Notes: generated by a model not told the origin, from the letters alone. Numbered from the stretch's first letter, positions 8,040 through 17,403 are shown. The stretch: 64,000 nucleotides of DNA from Bradyrhizobium sp. 195 (GCF_023101665.1 NZ_CP082161.1:2666001-2730000), one strand, 5' to 3'. Numbers and translations: made by a program.

Positions 8040-10289
8040 GTGGCTCGGCTCAGGACAATTGCAAGACGCACGTTTCTGATCGGCTCCGCTGCGATCGCCG
8101 GCGGCGTCGCCTTCGGCTATTACCGATTGCGCCAGGATCCTCCCAATCCGCTGCTCAAGGACCTCAAGGCGGGTGAAGCCGCGATCACGCCCTACGTCCG
8201 CGTCGACGCAAAGGGCGTTACACTCATCACTCCGCGCGCCGACAAGGGCCAAGGCTCATATTCCATCCAAGCTCATCTGATCGCCGAAGAGCTTGACGTG
8301 GATCCGCACAAGGTTCGCATCGATCCTGGTCCGCCAAATCCGGCCTACTTCAACAGCCGGGTCATGGACGACAGCCTCCCCTTCTCTCCGATCGACGATG
8401 GCCTCATGGCTCGAGGGGCGCGGGGAGGTGGCGAGGTGTTGAGCCGTCTTCTCGGCATGCAGATCACGGGAGGATCGTCCACCGTACCCGATGGCTATCA
8501 AAAACTTCGGATGGCGGGAGCCGTCGCTCGCGAGACATTGAAGGAGGCGGCGGCCAGAAAGTCGGGCGTGCCCCGATCGCAGCTGAAAACCAGGGACGGT
8601 CAGGTCATCTTGCCCGATGGCAAGTCCGTCACTTACGCGGAGCTGGCCGTCGAGGCAGCGCAGCTTGCACCGGTTACCGATGTCACCCTCCGGCCGGAAC
8701 AGGAGTGGCGCTACATCGGCAAGAAGATGCGCCGGATCGATATCGTCGCCAAGTCTACCGGTACGCAACAGTATGGGATCGATATTCGTCCGGACCGGAT
8801 TGTGTACGCCACCGTCCGGGCCAACCCGGGCATGGGAGGCACGATCAAACGATATGATGCCTCTAGCGCGGAAAAGATGAGAGGCGTCAAGAAGATCGTT
8901 CCGATCAAAGACGGTGTGGGCGTCGTTGCCGACAACACGTGGAGAGCTTTTCAGGCCGCGGCCGCTATCAAGATCGAATGGAACGATCCTCCTTATCCGG
9001 CCGACTCGGCTGGAATGTGGAAGGTGCTGGAGAATTCGTTCTCCAAAGACCTGCTGGACAGCCGGCTTCGCAATGACGGAGACGTCGAGAAGGCGTTGGC
9101 CGGCTCATCCAAACCGATTGAGGCGGAGTATCGGACTCCATATCTTGCCCACGCTCCGCTCGAGCCCATGAATGCGGTTGTACTCTATACGAAGGAGCGG
9201 CTCGACATCTGGACGGGAACGCAGATCCCGGTATTCCTCCAGGCGCATGCGGCGAAGCTGACCCAACTGCCGGAAGAGAAGATCTACGTGCACGCTCAGC
9301 CGATCGGTGGCAGCTTCGGGGCGCGACTGGACGACACCTATGCGTTGCAGGCGATCGAACTCGCGATGGCCATGGAAGGCGTTCCGGTCAAGATGACCTG
9401 GAGCCGTGAAGAGAACATGGGGCACGACTATCCGCGCCCGATTCAGCTCTCGCGCGCCAAGGGAACGGTTCGCGATGGCATGGTCGAGAGCATGAGCATC
9501 GATGTGGCTGGACAATCGATGGGAGCTTCCTGGTTCAACCGTCTGCAGGCGCCCGTTCCTCCCGGTCCCGATGCTTCAAGCGTCAACGGCATTTGGGATC
9601 AGCCTTTCGCCATACCGAACTTTCGGGTGACAGGTTACCGGGCGAAAGAAATGGTGCCAGTCAGCCCGTGGCGATCCGTCGGAGCGTCCGCGAATGGCTT
9701 CCACCATGCTTCCTTCCTGGACGAGTTGATCCATGCCGCGGGTGCGGATCCGATGGCGGAACTTATTCGTCTCTGCAATCATGAACCTTCCAAGAAGGTC
9801 TTGCATACCTTGCGAGATGTTTCCGCCTGGAAAGGCTCGCGAATCGGCGACCGGCGAGCCCGAGGCCTGGCGCTGACAGTGGCCTTCGGCGTGCCCATGG
9901 CCCAAGTCGTCGAGGTGAGCGACACTCCTCAGGGCATCAAGATCGACAAGGTATATGCCGTTTGCGATGTGGGGCGCATTCTGGACCCGGTCAATTTTGA
10001 AGCGCAGGTGCGGGGTGGCATCATCTGGGCCTTGGGCCATGCCATGAACTGCGAGCTCACCTACGAAAACTTTGCGCCGGTCCAGACGAACTTTCACCTG
10101 TTTGAAGCCATGAGATTCCATCAGGTGCCGGAAATCATCGTCAAGGGATTGGAGCTTGGGGGTGAAGTGCGGGGAATTGGCGAACCGCCAGTCCCACCGG
10201 CCGCACCTGCTCTCGCCAACGCAATCTTTGCTCTTACCGGAAAGCGTGTGCGCGAACTGCCACTCAACAAGAGCGTCACGTTCGCGTGA
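8040..10289 (+). CDS. Molybdopterin subunit of an IorAB-type hydroxylase, Tat-exported (first copy)
   Basis: The large catalytic subunit (749 residues) should hydroxylate an N-heterocycle or aldehyde using water-derived oxygen. The N-terminus reads ARRTFLIGSAAIAGG, a twin-arginine signal, so the complex is probably carried folded to the periplasm with its small partner. The Moco-domain signatures include PIGGSFGARLDDTYALQA, the duplicated aldehyde-oxidase fold, and near the C-terminus VRGIGEPPVPPAAPALANAIF with the essential active-site glutamate. The GTG start directly follows the small-subunit stop, and AAGGGG precedes it. It is a paralogue of the enzyme at 41.1 kb, but the divergence and different codon style suggest different origins. 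The substrate is unknown. Confidence 0.9.
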   Translation: MARLRTIARRTFLIGSAAIAGGVAFGYYRLRQDPPNPLLKDLKAGEAAITPYVRVDAKGVTLITPRADKGQGSYSIQAHLIAEELDVDPHKVRIDPGPPNPAYFNSRVMDDSLPFSPIDDGLMARGARGGGEVLSRLLGMQITGGSSTVPDGYQKLRMAGAVARETLKEAAARKSGVPRSQLKTRDGQVILPDGKSVTYAELAVEAAQLAPVTDVTLRPEQEWRYIGKKMRRIDIVAKSTGTQQYGIDIRPDRIVYATVRANPGMGGTIKRYDASSAEKMRGVKKIVPIKDGVGVVADNTWRAFQAAAAIKIEWNDPPYPADSAGMWKVLENSFSKDLLDSRLRNDGDVEKALAGSSKPIEAEYRTPYLAHAPLEPMNAVVLYTKERLDIWTGTQIPVFLQAHAAKLTQLPEEKIYVHAQPIGGSFGARLDDTYALQAIELAMAMEGVPVKMTWSREENMGHDYPRPIQLSRAKGTVRDGMVESMSIDVAGQSMGASWFNRLQAPVPPGPDASSVNGIWDQPFAIPNFRVTGYRAKEMVPVSPWRSVGASANGFHHASFLDELIHAAGADPMAELIRLCNHEPSKKVLHTLRDVSAWKGSRIGDRRARGLALTVAFGVPMAQVVEVSDTPQGIKIDKVYAVCDVGRILDPVNFEAQVRGGIIWALGHAMNCELTYENFAPVQTNFHLFEAMRFHQVPEIIVKGLELGGEVRGIGEPPVPPAAPALANAIFALTGKRVRELPLNKSVTFA

Positions 10290-10694
10290 CATCTCGATCA
10301 TGAGCAACCAGCGCGTTGGCCACCAGCGGCACGGGTGCGGGTAACGCGGGTGCTGTATCTGGGGCCGCCATCGGAAGCGGCGGCCTACAGGGCAGGGCTG
10401 CCACGCCAGGCAGCTTGATCGCGCTCAAATGCGCGCAAATGGGGCGCGCATGTCTGGAAAGGGACCCCTGCCGAGGGACGAAATGACGCTCGGTAGGTGA
10501 GCCTCCTCCGCGCGCACGAGAGGCGCGAGGCGTAAACGTCGCGGGGCAGGCGCAACCCTCGGCGGCGGCATTCACCTCTGAATAGGGTTGGCACAAGATT
10601 GTTGTAGCCGACTTGCGAGCTGCGCTGTCAACTCGTCAGAAAGAAAGCAGGCTTTGGCGACGCGGTCGGTGGTTGCCGCGTCTGGAGGATACAA
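10290..10694. other. GC-rich intergenic region, no gene seen
   Basis: Four hundred bases between the Mo-hydroxylase operon and the crotonase gene. Small open frames on either strand show no recognisable protein and no ribosome-binding site. No intrinsic terminator with a T-tract follows the upstream operon. A plausible GGAGG ribosome-binding site for the next gene is at 10683-10687. Confidence 0.5.
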
Positions 10695-11486
10695 ATGAGC
10701 GATCAGAAGGGCCCATCGGGCCGGATCCGCACGGAAGTGCATGGTCGGATCCTCAAGATCATCATCGACAATCCAGCGAAGAAGAATTCCTTCACACCCG
10801 CCATGATGGTGGAGATGTCGAATGCCATGACGCTTCTGGACGGCAACGACGATTATTGGGCGGGCGTCGTTTGCGCAGAAGGAACGGACTTCACGTCAGG
10901 TCTCGACATGCCAAAATTCTTCGGCCCGAACGCCGAGAAAAGCGAGATTCCTCCGAGCAACATCGATGCTTTTGCGCTCAAGGGACGTTGCCGCAAGCCG
11001 ATCGTGACGGCAGTGCAGGGCATCGTCTATACGATCGGAATCGAAATGATGCTTGCCGGCGATATCGTCATCGCTGCGTCGGATAGCCGGTTTTGCCAAA
11101 TGGAAGCAAAGCGAGGAATTGCACCTCTCGGCGGCGCTCACTTCCGATTCCTGACGCGCGCAGGTTGGGGGGACGCGATGTATCACCTTTTCCTTTGCGA
11201 CGAGTTCAATGCCGAGCGGGCGCACGCGATTGGCCTCGTGCAGGAAGTGGTCGAGCCGGGAAGCCAGATCGATCGGGCCATGGCGCTGGCGCAGACGATC
11301 GTAAAAAATGCGCCGCTCGGAATACAGGTCACAAAGCAAGCCGCGCTGAAGTATATCGAGGCGGCCGAACGAGACGCGATCGATTACATACCCAAGATCA
11401 AGGACCGCGTTCTCGGTAGCGAGGATATGATGGAAGGCATTCAATCCTTCATCGAACGTCGTCCAGCCGTTTTCCGCGGGAAATGA
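10695..11486 (+). CDS. Enoyl-CoA hydratase/isomerase (crotonase) family protein
   Basis: A 263-residue crotonase-fold enzyme acting on a CoA thioester. The oxyanion-hole elements are TSGLDMPKFF and GIVYTIGIEMMLAGD (glutamate in the usual first position), and MEAKRGIAPLGGAHFR supplies the second catalytic glutamate position. GGAGG stands 8 bases upstream of the ATG. It precedes a haloalkane-dehalogenase-like gene by 57 bases, and a feruloyl-CoA synthase-like ligase lies 2.6 kb downstream. A role as hydratase/lyase for an aryl-propenoyl-CoA is therefore possible but not shown. The closest family members are general enoyl-CoA hydratases. Confidence 0.88.
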   Translation: MSDQKGPSGRIRTEVHGRILKIIIDNPAKKNSFTPAMMVEMSNAMTLLDGNDDYWAGVVCAEGTDFTSGLDMPKFFGPNAEKSEIPPSNIDAFALKGRCRKPIVTAVQGIVYTIGIEMMLAGDIVIAASDSRFCQMEAKRGIAPLGGAHFRFLTRAGWGDAMYHLFLCDEFNAERAHAIGLVQEVVEPGSQIDRAMALAQTIVKNAPLGIQVTKQAALKYIEAAERDAIDYIPKIKDRVLGSEDMMEGIQSFIERRPAVFRGK

Positions 11487-11543
11487 TCGGCGCGGGCGAC
11501 GGAAAAGGGTGAAAAGCCGTTCAGAACGAGTTGAAGCGCAACG

Positions 11544-12437
11544 ATGATCGACTCTCGCGAGACCTTCGGTGGAACCTGGCCCTTCCAGCCTCGCTTCTTC
11601 GAAGGAAGCGGTTTCCGGATGCATTACGTCGACGAGGGGAGTGGCGATCCTATCGTCTGTCTGCACGGTGAGCCGACGTGGGGCTATCTCTATCGCCGCT
11701 TCATCCCACCGCTTGCGGTTTCACATAGGGTGATCGTTCCCGACCATATGGGTTTCGGCAAGAGCGAGACGCCTCCAAATCGCGAATACTCGCTCAGAAC
11801 CCACGTCGAGAACTTCACCAAGTTGGTCGAATCGCTCGATCTCACGAACATCACGCTCGTTGTGCAGGACTGGGGAGGATTGATCGGTTCGGCGTTCGCG
11901 CTACGTTATCCCGATCGCATCAAGCGGCTGTTTCTGCTCAACACACTTACTGGCTACGGCAACGCTCCTCCGGGGCTGACGCCGTGGTTCCAGTTCGTCC
12001 TCGATCATCACAGGGCCGGAACGCTCACTGAAGTGCTGGGACATCTGGGTGTAAACATCCTTAGCGTCATGAAGACTCAAGGTCTGGAGGATCTCTCCGT
12101 CGTCAACGCCGATTGGCTCGCGGCCTACGGTTCGCCATTCACGACCAAACAAGAATGTCTCGGAGCGATCGAGTTTCCGCTCGATGCACTGCTCGGCAGA
12201 ATCCGGCCCTACCTCGCTGAGGGCTTTCCGCTACTTGACAATTTGAAGTCCAAGCCGGCGATGCTTGCTGTCGGCATGAAGGATCGCGCCATCGCGCCCG
12301 ACACGCAGATCGCCGATTTCAGTGCGATTTGGCCGGGGAGGCCGATCATAAAAATTCCGCACGCGGGACACTTCAGCCAGGAAGACGCGCCCGATACCGT
12401 GATTGCGCTGATCGAGCTTTTCATTGGCAGTACTTGA
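11544..12437 (+). CDS. Alpha/beta hydrolase of the haloalkane dehalogenase family
   Basis: The 297-residue protein has a full haloalkane-dehalogenase-type triad: nucleophile D109 in VVQDWGG, acid D247 in GMKDRAIAPD, and base H276 in HAGHFSQEDAPD. W110, the residue after the nucleophile, is a halide-binding Trp in that family, and HGEPTWGYLYR (41-51) is like the DhlA subfamily (HGEPTW). This reading supports C-X hydrolysis, but many relatives annotated this way act on other substrates. It follows the crotonase gene on the same strand, and the next gene starts behind its own regulated promoter. Cytoplasmic, with no signal peptide. Confidence 0.82.
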   Translation: MIDSRETFGGTWPFQPRFFEGSGFRMHYVDEGSGDPIVCLHGEPTWGYLYRRFIPPLAVSHRVIVPDHMGFGKSETPPNREYSLRTHVENFTKLVESLDLTNITLVVQDWGGLIGSAFALRYPDRIKRLFLLNTLTGYGNAPPGLTPWFQFVLDHHRAGTLTEVLGHLGVNILSVMKTQGLEDLSVVNADWLAAYGSPFTTKQECLGAIEFPLDALLGRIRPYLAEGFPLLDNLKSKPAMLAVGMKDRAIAPDTQIADFSAIWPGRPIIKIPHAGHFSQEDAPDTVIALIELFIGST

Positions 12438-12615
12438 CGACCTGCGCTCGAGTGGCGGCGGTCCAGTCCGTCTTGAGGCCGTCGCTCGCGGCACAGCGCG
12501 GTAAGTTCGATAACGGAAGTAATTGGTCGAACTGGGCGTGGAGCTATCGGGACCGGAATGACCGGCAGGTTAGGTCTCGGATGATCGTGTCGCAGATCTT
12601 AGCCTACAGAGACTC

Positions 12616-12645
12616 TTGACGAGTTCTAAAAAAGAACGGTATGCT
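12616..12645 (+). promoter_or_regulatory. Promoter with GTTCT-type operator, upstream of the binding-protein gene
   Basis: TTGACG (-35, 12616-12621), the perfect palindrome GTTCT-AAAAA-AGAAC (12623-12637) and TATGCT (-10, 12640-12645) lie in a row with 18-bp spacing. A repressor here would block RNA polymerase directly. The site at 17.77 kb has an identical 18-bp layout and identical operator, so the two promoters should respond together. The rest of the 332-base intergenic stretch (12438-12769) shows nothing else. Confidence 0.78.
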
Positions 12646-12769
12646 CCGATTAGACCTCTAGCCTCACTCCGGTCGGTGCGAACCGACGACCGGCGGGGAA
12701 GCGCGCAAAGCAGAAGGTCAACCAACATACTGGCGTGCCCCGACAGGCGCGCGTGGGGGAGGATGATCG

Positions 12770-13969
12770 ATGATAGCGAAATGGAAAATCGCGATAGCAC
12801 TGGCTGTGCTTTTGAGCGGCCCGGCGTCTGCGGCGGAAGAGCCAGGCGTCTCCGATACCGAGATCAAAATTGGCGGGGTTTACCCCTTCAGCGGACCGGC
12901 GTCATCGATCGGGCTCGTGGGCAAGGGTCTTATCGCCTATATCCAATCGCTGAACGAGCGAGGTGGCGTCAACGGCCGCAAGATCAACTACATCGCCTAC
13001 GATGACTCATACAGCCCACCCAAGGCGGTGGAGCACGTGCGCAAGCTGGTCGAAAGCGACGAAGTATCGTTCATGTACGGTCAGCTTGGTACGCCCGGCA
13101 TCTCGGCTACGGCCAAGTATCTCAGGGCGAAAGGCGTGCCCAGCATTGCGATCATCAGCGGCTCATCCAAGTTCACGGATATCGCCAATTATCCCCTGAC
13201 GACGACCGGTCTCGTCAGTTACGATACCGAAGGGAAGATCTACGCCAAGTATCTAACCAAAGTGCTTCCCAACGCGAAGTACGCCATTCTCTATCAGAAC
13301 GACGACCTCGGCAAAGACTACGTCAATGCTTTCAAGGCGTATCTCGGCGGCGAGTTCGATCGGAAGGTCGTGACAGCCGCTTACGAGGTCACCGAGCCCA
13401 CGATCGATTCACAGATCACGAACCTGAAGAGCACTGGAGCCGAGGCTCTCGTGATCGCTGGGACGCCGAAGTTTGCGGCGCAGGCAATCAGGCAGGCTTC
13501 GGTGATCGGATGGAAGGCGACCATCATCATCAATTTTCCTTCCGCGTCCGTTGGTGGCACGCTCGCGCCGGCCGGTCTCGACAAGTCGATCGGCGTAATC
13601 GCCGGCACGATCACCAAAGACATTGCTGACGAGGCGTGGAAGGACGATCCTGCCATGCAGGACTACAGAAAGTTCTTCGAGAAGTATATCCCCGGCGCCG
13701 ACATCACCAACGGGACCTACCTGGTCGGATATCAGCAGGGAATTCTGCTCGAGCAGATCCTGAAACAATGCGGCAATGACCTCTCCCGCAAGAATATTCT
13801 CGCGCAGGCAAAGAATCTCAAGCAGGCCATCGTCCCCGTCGCGCTGCCGGGAATTGAGGTCAATACCAGTGAAAACGCGAACATGATGTGGTCTCAAATG
13901 CGGCTGCAGCGCTGGACCGGCACGGCGTACAAGTTGTTCGGAGATGTGCTCGACGCGAAATCCGAGTAG
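12770..13969 (+). CDS. Liv-type ABC transporter substrate-binding protein (first copy)
   Basis: A 399-residue periplasmic binding protein of the branched-chain amino acid/aromatic acid class. The N-terminus is a Sec signal (hydrophobic AIALAVLLSG, cleavage near ASAAEE). The mature start reads VSDTEIKIGGVYPFSGPAS, typical of receptor-ligand-binding family proteins that bring aromatic or acyl compounds to LivHMGF permeases. No permease is adjacent; the only Liv component in the window is the partial livG at the right edge. The gene at 49.7 kb is a close paralogue (shared motifs GGVNGRKI, LYQNDDLGKD and YDTEG). Expression is probably controlled by the GTTCT operator 130 bases upstream, and the ligase gene that follows may be in the same transcript. 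Confidence 0.9.
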   Translation: MIAKWKIAIALAVLLSGPASAAEEPGVSDTEIKIGGVYPFSGPASSIGLVGKGLIAYIQSLNERGGVNGRKINYIAYDDSYSPPKAVEHVRKLVESDEVSFMYGQLGTPGISATAKYLRAKGVPSIAIISGSSKFTDIANYPLTTTGLVSYDTEGKIYAKYLTKVLPNAKYAILYQNDDLGKDYVNAFKAYLGGEFDRKVVTAAYEVTEPTIDSQITNLKSTGAEALVIAGTPKFAAQAIRQASVIGWKATIIINFPSASVGGTLAPAGLDKSIGVIAGTITKDIADEAWKDDPAMQDYRKFFEKYIPGADITNGTYLVGYQQGILLEQILKQCGNDLSRKNILAQAKNLKQAIVPVALPGIEVNTSENANMMWSQMRLQRWTGTAYKLFGDVLDAKSE

Positions 13970-14116
13970 CGGTTTCGAGCAGAAAACTGCAAAGCAGCGC
14001 GTGATCGAATGCGCTGCCGAGCTCCTGGGATAAGTCACCCGCGCAAGTTTCGCGAGATGGTCGGCGATCAGAAGCCGGATCACACGCGAGTGTGCGGGGT
14101 CGGCCTACGGTAAGTC

Positions 14117-15937
14117 ATGGGATCAATTTCAATGTCAACGAACGAACCTGTCTTCGCGCCCAAAGAGGTCTCACTGCAGCGTCGGAGCGACGGTACGCTT
14201 ATCTTGAAGTCGCCGCTCGAGCTGGGAGAGTGCGATTGGCGTGTCACGGACTTCCTGCTGACCTGGGCGAAAGCCGCTCCCGATCGCATCTTCTTGGCTC
14301 AGCGCAATTCAAACGGCGAGTGGGACGAGATCACATATAGCCAGGCCTGGTCCTCGGTTCAGGCGGTTGGTCAAAGCCTGATCGAAATGGATGCGAAGCC
14401 TTCGGATAGTCTTGCCATCCTCTCCGGGAATTCCATAGAGAATGCGGTGATTTCTTTCGCCGCAATGTCGATCGGCTTGGTTTTCGCGCCGATCTCGCCG
14501 AATTACACCTTGATGCCTGGCGGCTTGGCGCGCCTGAAGGATATCGCAGAGGTGCTGCGTCCGAAGTTCGTATTCGTGCAAAGCGGACGCGATTTCGCCG
14601 CCGCCCGCTCCATTCCGGAACTGAAGGCGGCAAGCTGGATCAGCGTAGACGGTGCTCCCGAAACGGTGCGCTATTCCGACCTGACGAAGCAGAGGAGTGG
14701 CTATGAAGGCTTCGAACGCGCGTCCCGCTCCGTATCTTGCGATTCCGTCGCAAAAGTCCTCTTCACGTCGGGCTCGACGGGCCTTCCCAAGGGCGTCCTG
14801 AATACTCACCGCATGATGGCGAGCTCGCTACAAATGGGTAGCTTGCTGGTAGCCCCGTCCGAAGCGCCTGTTCAGGTCGAGTGGATGCCATGGCACCACA
14901 CCATGGGAAGCAACGTCATTCTGCACGGCATACTCAAGAATGGAGGGACGCTCTACATCGACGACGGCCGGCCATTACCGCAGCTCTTCCACAAAACGCT
15001 CCTCAATCTCCAAGAGGTTTCGCCGACCGCGATGTTCAATGTGCCGGCCGGCTATAATTTCCTTTGCGACGCCATCGAGAAGGATTCCGAGCTTGGGGCG
15101 CGCATACTGAAGCGGTTGGACAGGATAAGCTACGCTGGCGCAGCCATCTCGCAGAACACGCTCGAGCGTCTTTACCGATTGACGTCATCGATCACCGACC
15201 GGCGGATTCCTGTCATGTCCGGCTACGGTACGACGGAAACCGCTCCAACGATCAGTACGACCCATTGGGCTACCGATCGACCGGGGGAAATCGGCCTTCC
15301 CGCGCCCGGTTTGCAGCTTAAACTGCTTCCCGTTTCCGATACATACGAGGTGCGGGTCAAGGGTCCCAACGTCACGCCGGGTTATCTCGGCCGGCCGGAT
15401 TTGACGGAACAAGCCTTTGATGAAGAAGGCTTCTATCGCATCGGCGACACGGTCTCGTTCATGGACCCCGAGAAACCCGAAAAGGGACTTCGCTTTACGG
15501 GCAGGATTTCCGAAAACTTCAAGCTCGCGAACGGGACCTGGGTATCGATCGGGAACATGCGCGCCGCAATCTTGTCAGCTGGCCGCGGCGTGCTGTCGGA
15601 TGTGGTGATTGCAGGCGAAAACCGAGAATGCTGCGGTCTGCTTTGCTGGCTGAACCCGACTGAGGCGGCCCGGATCTCTTCGCAGTCGTCTTCCGACCTG
15701 AACCCCAATCCCGTCGTCGTGCAGTTCCTCAAGGATCGCCTCGAAGAGTACAACCGGACCGTTGGCAGCAGCGAGAAGGTCCACTCGTTCGTGCTGCTCA
15801 AGGAGCCGCCGTCAATTGCCGCCGGAGAAATCACCGACAAGGCGTATGTCAATCAACGCGCGGTCTTGAAGTGCCGGTCGGACCAGGTCGAATCTCTCTA
15901 CGGCTCCGCCCCGAACCCAGACGTGATCCGAGTTTGA
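14117..15937 (+). CDS. Feruloyl-CoA synthase-like AMP-forming acyl-CoA ligase
   Basis: The 606-residue ANL-family ligase has the AMP-binding P-loop FTSGSTGLPKGVLNTHR (216 onward) and a central WMPWHHTMGSN...GGTLYIDDGRP segment characteristic of feruloyl-CoA synthases. The later motifs are GYGTTETAP and FYRIGDTVSF. It should activate a hydroxycinnamate or related aryl acid with ATP and CoA. The hinge/C-terminal domain is FCS-like, with GRISENFKLANGTWVS in place of the usual GRxKD...NGE. It lies 147 bases after the binding-protein gene on the same strand, so uptake and activation could be co-expressed. A second in-frame ATG five codons in is an equally possible start. Substrate identity is inferred from family only. 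Confidence 0.85.
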   Translation: MGSISMSTNEPVFAPKEVSLQRRSDGTLILKSPLELGECDWRVTDFLLTWAKAAPDRIFLAQRNSNGEWDEITYSQAWSSVQAVGQSLIEMDAKPSDSLAILSGNSIENAVISFAAMSIGLVFAPISPNYTLMPGGLARLKDIAEVLRPKFVFVQSGRDFAAARSIPELKAASWISVDGAPETVRYSDLTKQRSGYEGFERASRSVSCDSVAKVLFTSGSTGLPKGVLNTHRMMASSLQMGSLLVAPSEAPVQVEWMPWHHTMGSNVILHGILKNGGTLYIDDGRPLPQLFHKTLLNLQEVSPTAMFNVPAGYNFLCDAIEKDSELGARILKRLDRISYAGAAISQNTLERLYRLTSSITDRRIPVMSGYGTTETAPTISTTHWATDRPGEIGLPAPGLQLKLLPVSDTYEVRVKGPNVTPGYLGRPDLTEQAFDEEGFYRIGDTVSFMDPEKPEKGLRFTGRISENFKLANGTWVSIGNMRAAILSAGRGVLSDVVIAGENRECCGLLCWLNPTEAARISSQSSSDLNPNPVVVQFLKDRLEEYNRTVGSSEKVHSFVLLKEPPSIAAGEITDKAYVNQRAVLKCRSDQVESLYGSAPNPDVIRV

Positions 15938-16052
15938 ACTTTTACTCATCGAGCGCCCAGCCGGTGGCAAACATGGAGGCTGATCTCGGTGAAACGGTCA
16001 GCCCCTCAATCATTTGCGTAGCGGCTTGGCCTGGCTTCGCAGGGCAGGGTGA

Positions 16053-16571
16053 TCAGGCTGCTTTGCGTCGTACCTTGGGTTTTGGGGCCGGCGCTTCCAG
16101 GTCGTTTTTCGCAAGGGGGCGCCTGGCACCAGGGCCCGGATGCGTATGGACCTCTTTGGCTAAAACCGGCTCGCCACACTCGGAGCAAACCATGACGGGG
16201 TCGAAGTTCTTACCGCAGTTGCGATGCTGATGCAGAAGCGGCCGACCGCGTTCGTCGACCATGTGAGTGTCGCCCCAATGGACGATCGCCATCATGATCG
16301 GATAGAGATCGAGGCCCTTCTGCGTCAGGATGTACTCGTGGCGCTTGGGCGATTCTTGATAGGGGACTCGGCGAAGAATGCCTTGCCGGACAAGCTTCTT
16401 CAACCGCTCGGCAAGGAGATGGCGGGTTATTCCCAAGGCGGACTGGAATCCCTCGAAGCGGCGAGTACGCAAAAAGCATTCGCGTAGGATGAGCAGCGTC
16501 CATCGGTCGCCGATTACGGCGATAGTCCTGGCCATTGAGCATGGCTCTTCCTCAAGTTCCTTCCATTTCAT
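16053..16571 (-). CDS. HxlR-family transcriptional regulator with C-terminal CxxC
   Basis: A 172-residue winged-helix protein starting at the ATG preceded by GGAG (16571); a 20-codon upstream extension is less likely. The HxlR hallmark is EEPCSMARTIAVIGDRWTLLILRE followed by the recognition-helix region ITRHLLAERLKKLVRQGILRR. Unusually for HxlR, the C-terminus adds a cysteine-bearing tail (HRNCG...VMVCSECGEPV) that could bind zinc or sense redox, then a basic KPKVRRKAA end. It diverges from the HCCA-isomerase-like gene. A TACC...GGTA imperfect palindrome at 16631-16648 lies upstream of its own start and may be its operator. Confidence 0.9.
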   Translation of the reverse strand: MKWKELEEEPCSMARTIAVIGDRWTLLILRECFLRTRRFEGFQSALGITRHLLAERLKKLVRQGILRRVPYQESPKRHEYILTQKGLDLYPIMMAIVHWGDTHMVDERGRPLLHQHRNCGKNFDPVMVCSECGEPVLAKEVHTHPGPGARRPLAKNDLEAPAPKPKVRRKAA

Positions 16572-16630
16572 CCGCGGTCTCCAATAGCCCCGATCATTCT
16601 CCCACGAATCTGCGGAGAAGCGACAAGTCA

Positions 16631-16648
16631 TACCATTCTAGATAGGTA
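16631..16648. promoter_or_regulatory. Imperfect palindrome, possible HxlR operator
   Basis: TACCATTCTAGATAGGTA is an 18-bp inverted repeat (7 of 9 pairs match) centred about 70 bases upstream of the HxlR start codon. HxlR proteins commonly autoregulate through short palindromes. This element differs from the GTTCT operator 62 bases further on, so two regulators may act in this intergenic region. Confidence 0.4.
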
Positions 16649-16703
16649 CTGATCCTCAAACAATACCCCCCGGAAAAATCGACCAAATTGCCCGAGTATC
16701 GGT

Positions 16704-16732
16704 TTGACAGTTCAAAAATAGAACTGTAAACC
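16704..16732 (+). promoter_or_regulatory. Promoter with GTTCT-type operator, upstream of the isomerase-like gene
   Basis: TTGACA (-35, 16704-16709) is followed immediately by GTTCA-AAAAT-AGAAC (16710-16724) and then TGTAAACC, which supplies a weak -10. The palindrome matches the other operators with two arm or spacer variations. The ATG of the gene served is 47 bases beyond the operator. Confidence 0.68.
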
Positions 16733-16770
16733 CATGTCACAATCATCAAAATTGTCCGGAGGACGCCGAC

Positions 16771-17403
16771 ATGACCCCGAAAGTAGAATTCCAGTTCGAT
16801 TTCGGTAGTCCGAACGCCTATTTGGCCGAGGTCGCGATCCCGGGCATCGAACAGCGAACCGGGGCCAAATTCGAGTACGTCCCGGTCCTTCTTGGCGGCA
16901 TCTACAAGGCCACCGGAAACATGTCGCCCTTCGATTCTCTTCGTGGAATCAAGAACAAGCCGGAGTATCAGGCGCTCGAGACGCAGCGGTTCATTCGCCG
17001 CCATAACGTGACGAAATTCCGCACCAATCCCTTCTTCCCCGTCAACACCCTCATGTTGATGCGCTGCGCGGTTGCGGCGCAGTTCGAGGGAGTGTTCGAG
17101 CCCTACTTCAGGGCCGCCTATCATCATATGTGGGAAGAACCGAAGAAAATGGACGATCCTGAAGTTTTTCGGAGCGCGTTCGTCTCTTCAGGCATCGATA
17201 TCGATCGCGTGGCAAAACGTGCGCAGGAAGACGATGTGAAGAAGCGGCTCATCGAGTTGACGAACGACGCCGTGAGCCGGGGCGCGTTCGGCTCGCCGAC
17301 TTTCTTCGTCGGCAAGGAAATGTTCTTCGGAAAGGATCAGTTGCGAGACGTGGAGGAATCCATCGTCGAACAAACCCGCGGGACCACTTCCAGGACCAAG
17401 TGA
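16771..17403 (+). CDS. 2-hydroxychromene-2-carboxylate isomerase-like (DsbA/GST-kappa fold) protein
   Basis: The 210-residue thioredoxin-fold protein starts with VEFQFDFGSPNAYLA, the signature of HCCA isomerases (NahD) and GST-kappa proteins, where Ser replaces the DsbA CxxC. Near the C-terminus, GAFGSPTFFVGKEMFFGKDQL carries the cis-Pro loop and the family ending. Members are glutathione-dependent isomerases in naphthalene-type ring cleavage, but many act on unknown substrates. It is a single gene with its own operator-controlled promoter, divergent from an HxlR gene. Confidence 0.88.
   Translation: MTPKVEFQFDFGSPNAYLAEVAIPGIEQRTGAKFEYVPVLLGGIYKATGNMSPFDSLRGIKNKPEYQALETQRFIRRHNVTKFRTNPFFPVNTLMLMRCAVAAQFEGVFEPYFRAAYHHMWEEPKKMDDPEVFRSAFVSSGIDIDRVAKRAQEDDVKKRLIELTNDAVSRGAFGSPTFFVGKEMFFGKDQLRDVEESIVEQTRGTTSRTK

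Noticed and set aside
10276..10596. Possible small gene on the minus strand after the first Mo hydroxylase
   Set aside because: Pro/Ala/Arg-rich translation, no ribosome-binding site and no homology that I recognise.
12623..12637. LexA box as explanation for GTTCTAAAAAAGAAC
   Set aside because: The alphaproteobacterial LexA site is a direct repeat (GTTC-N7-GTTC), whereas this is an inverted repeat, and the genes controlled are catabolic rather than DNA repair.
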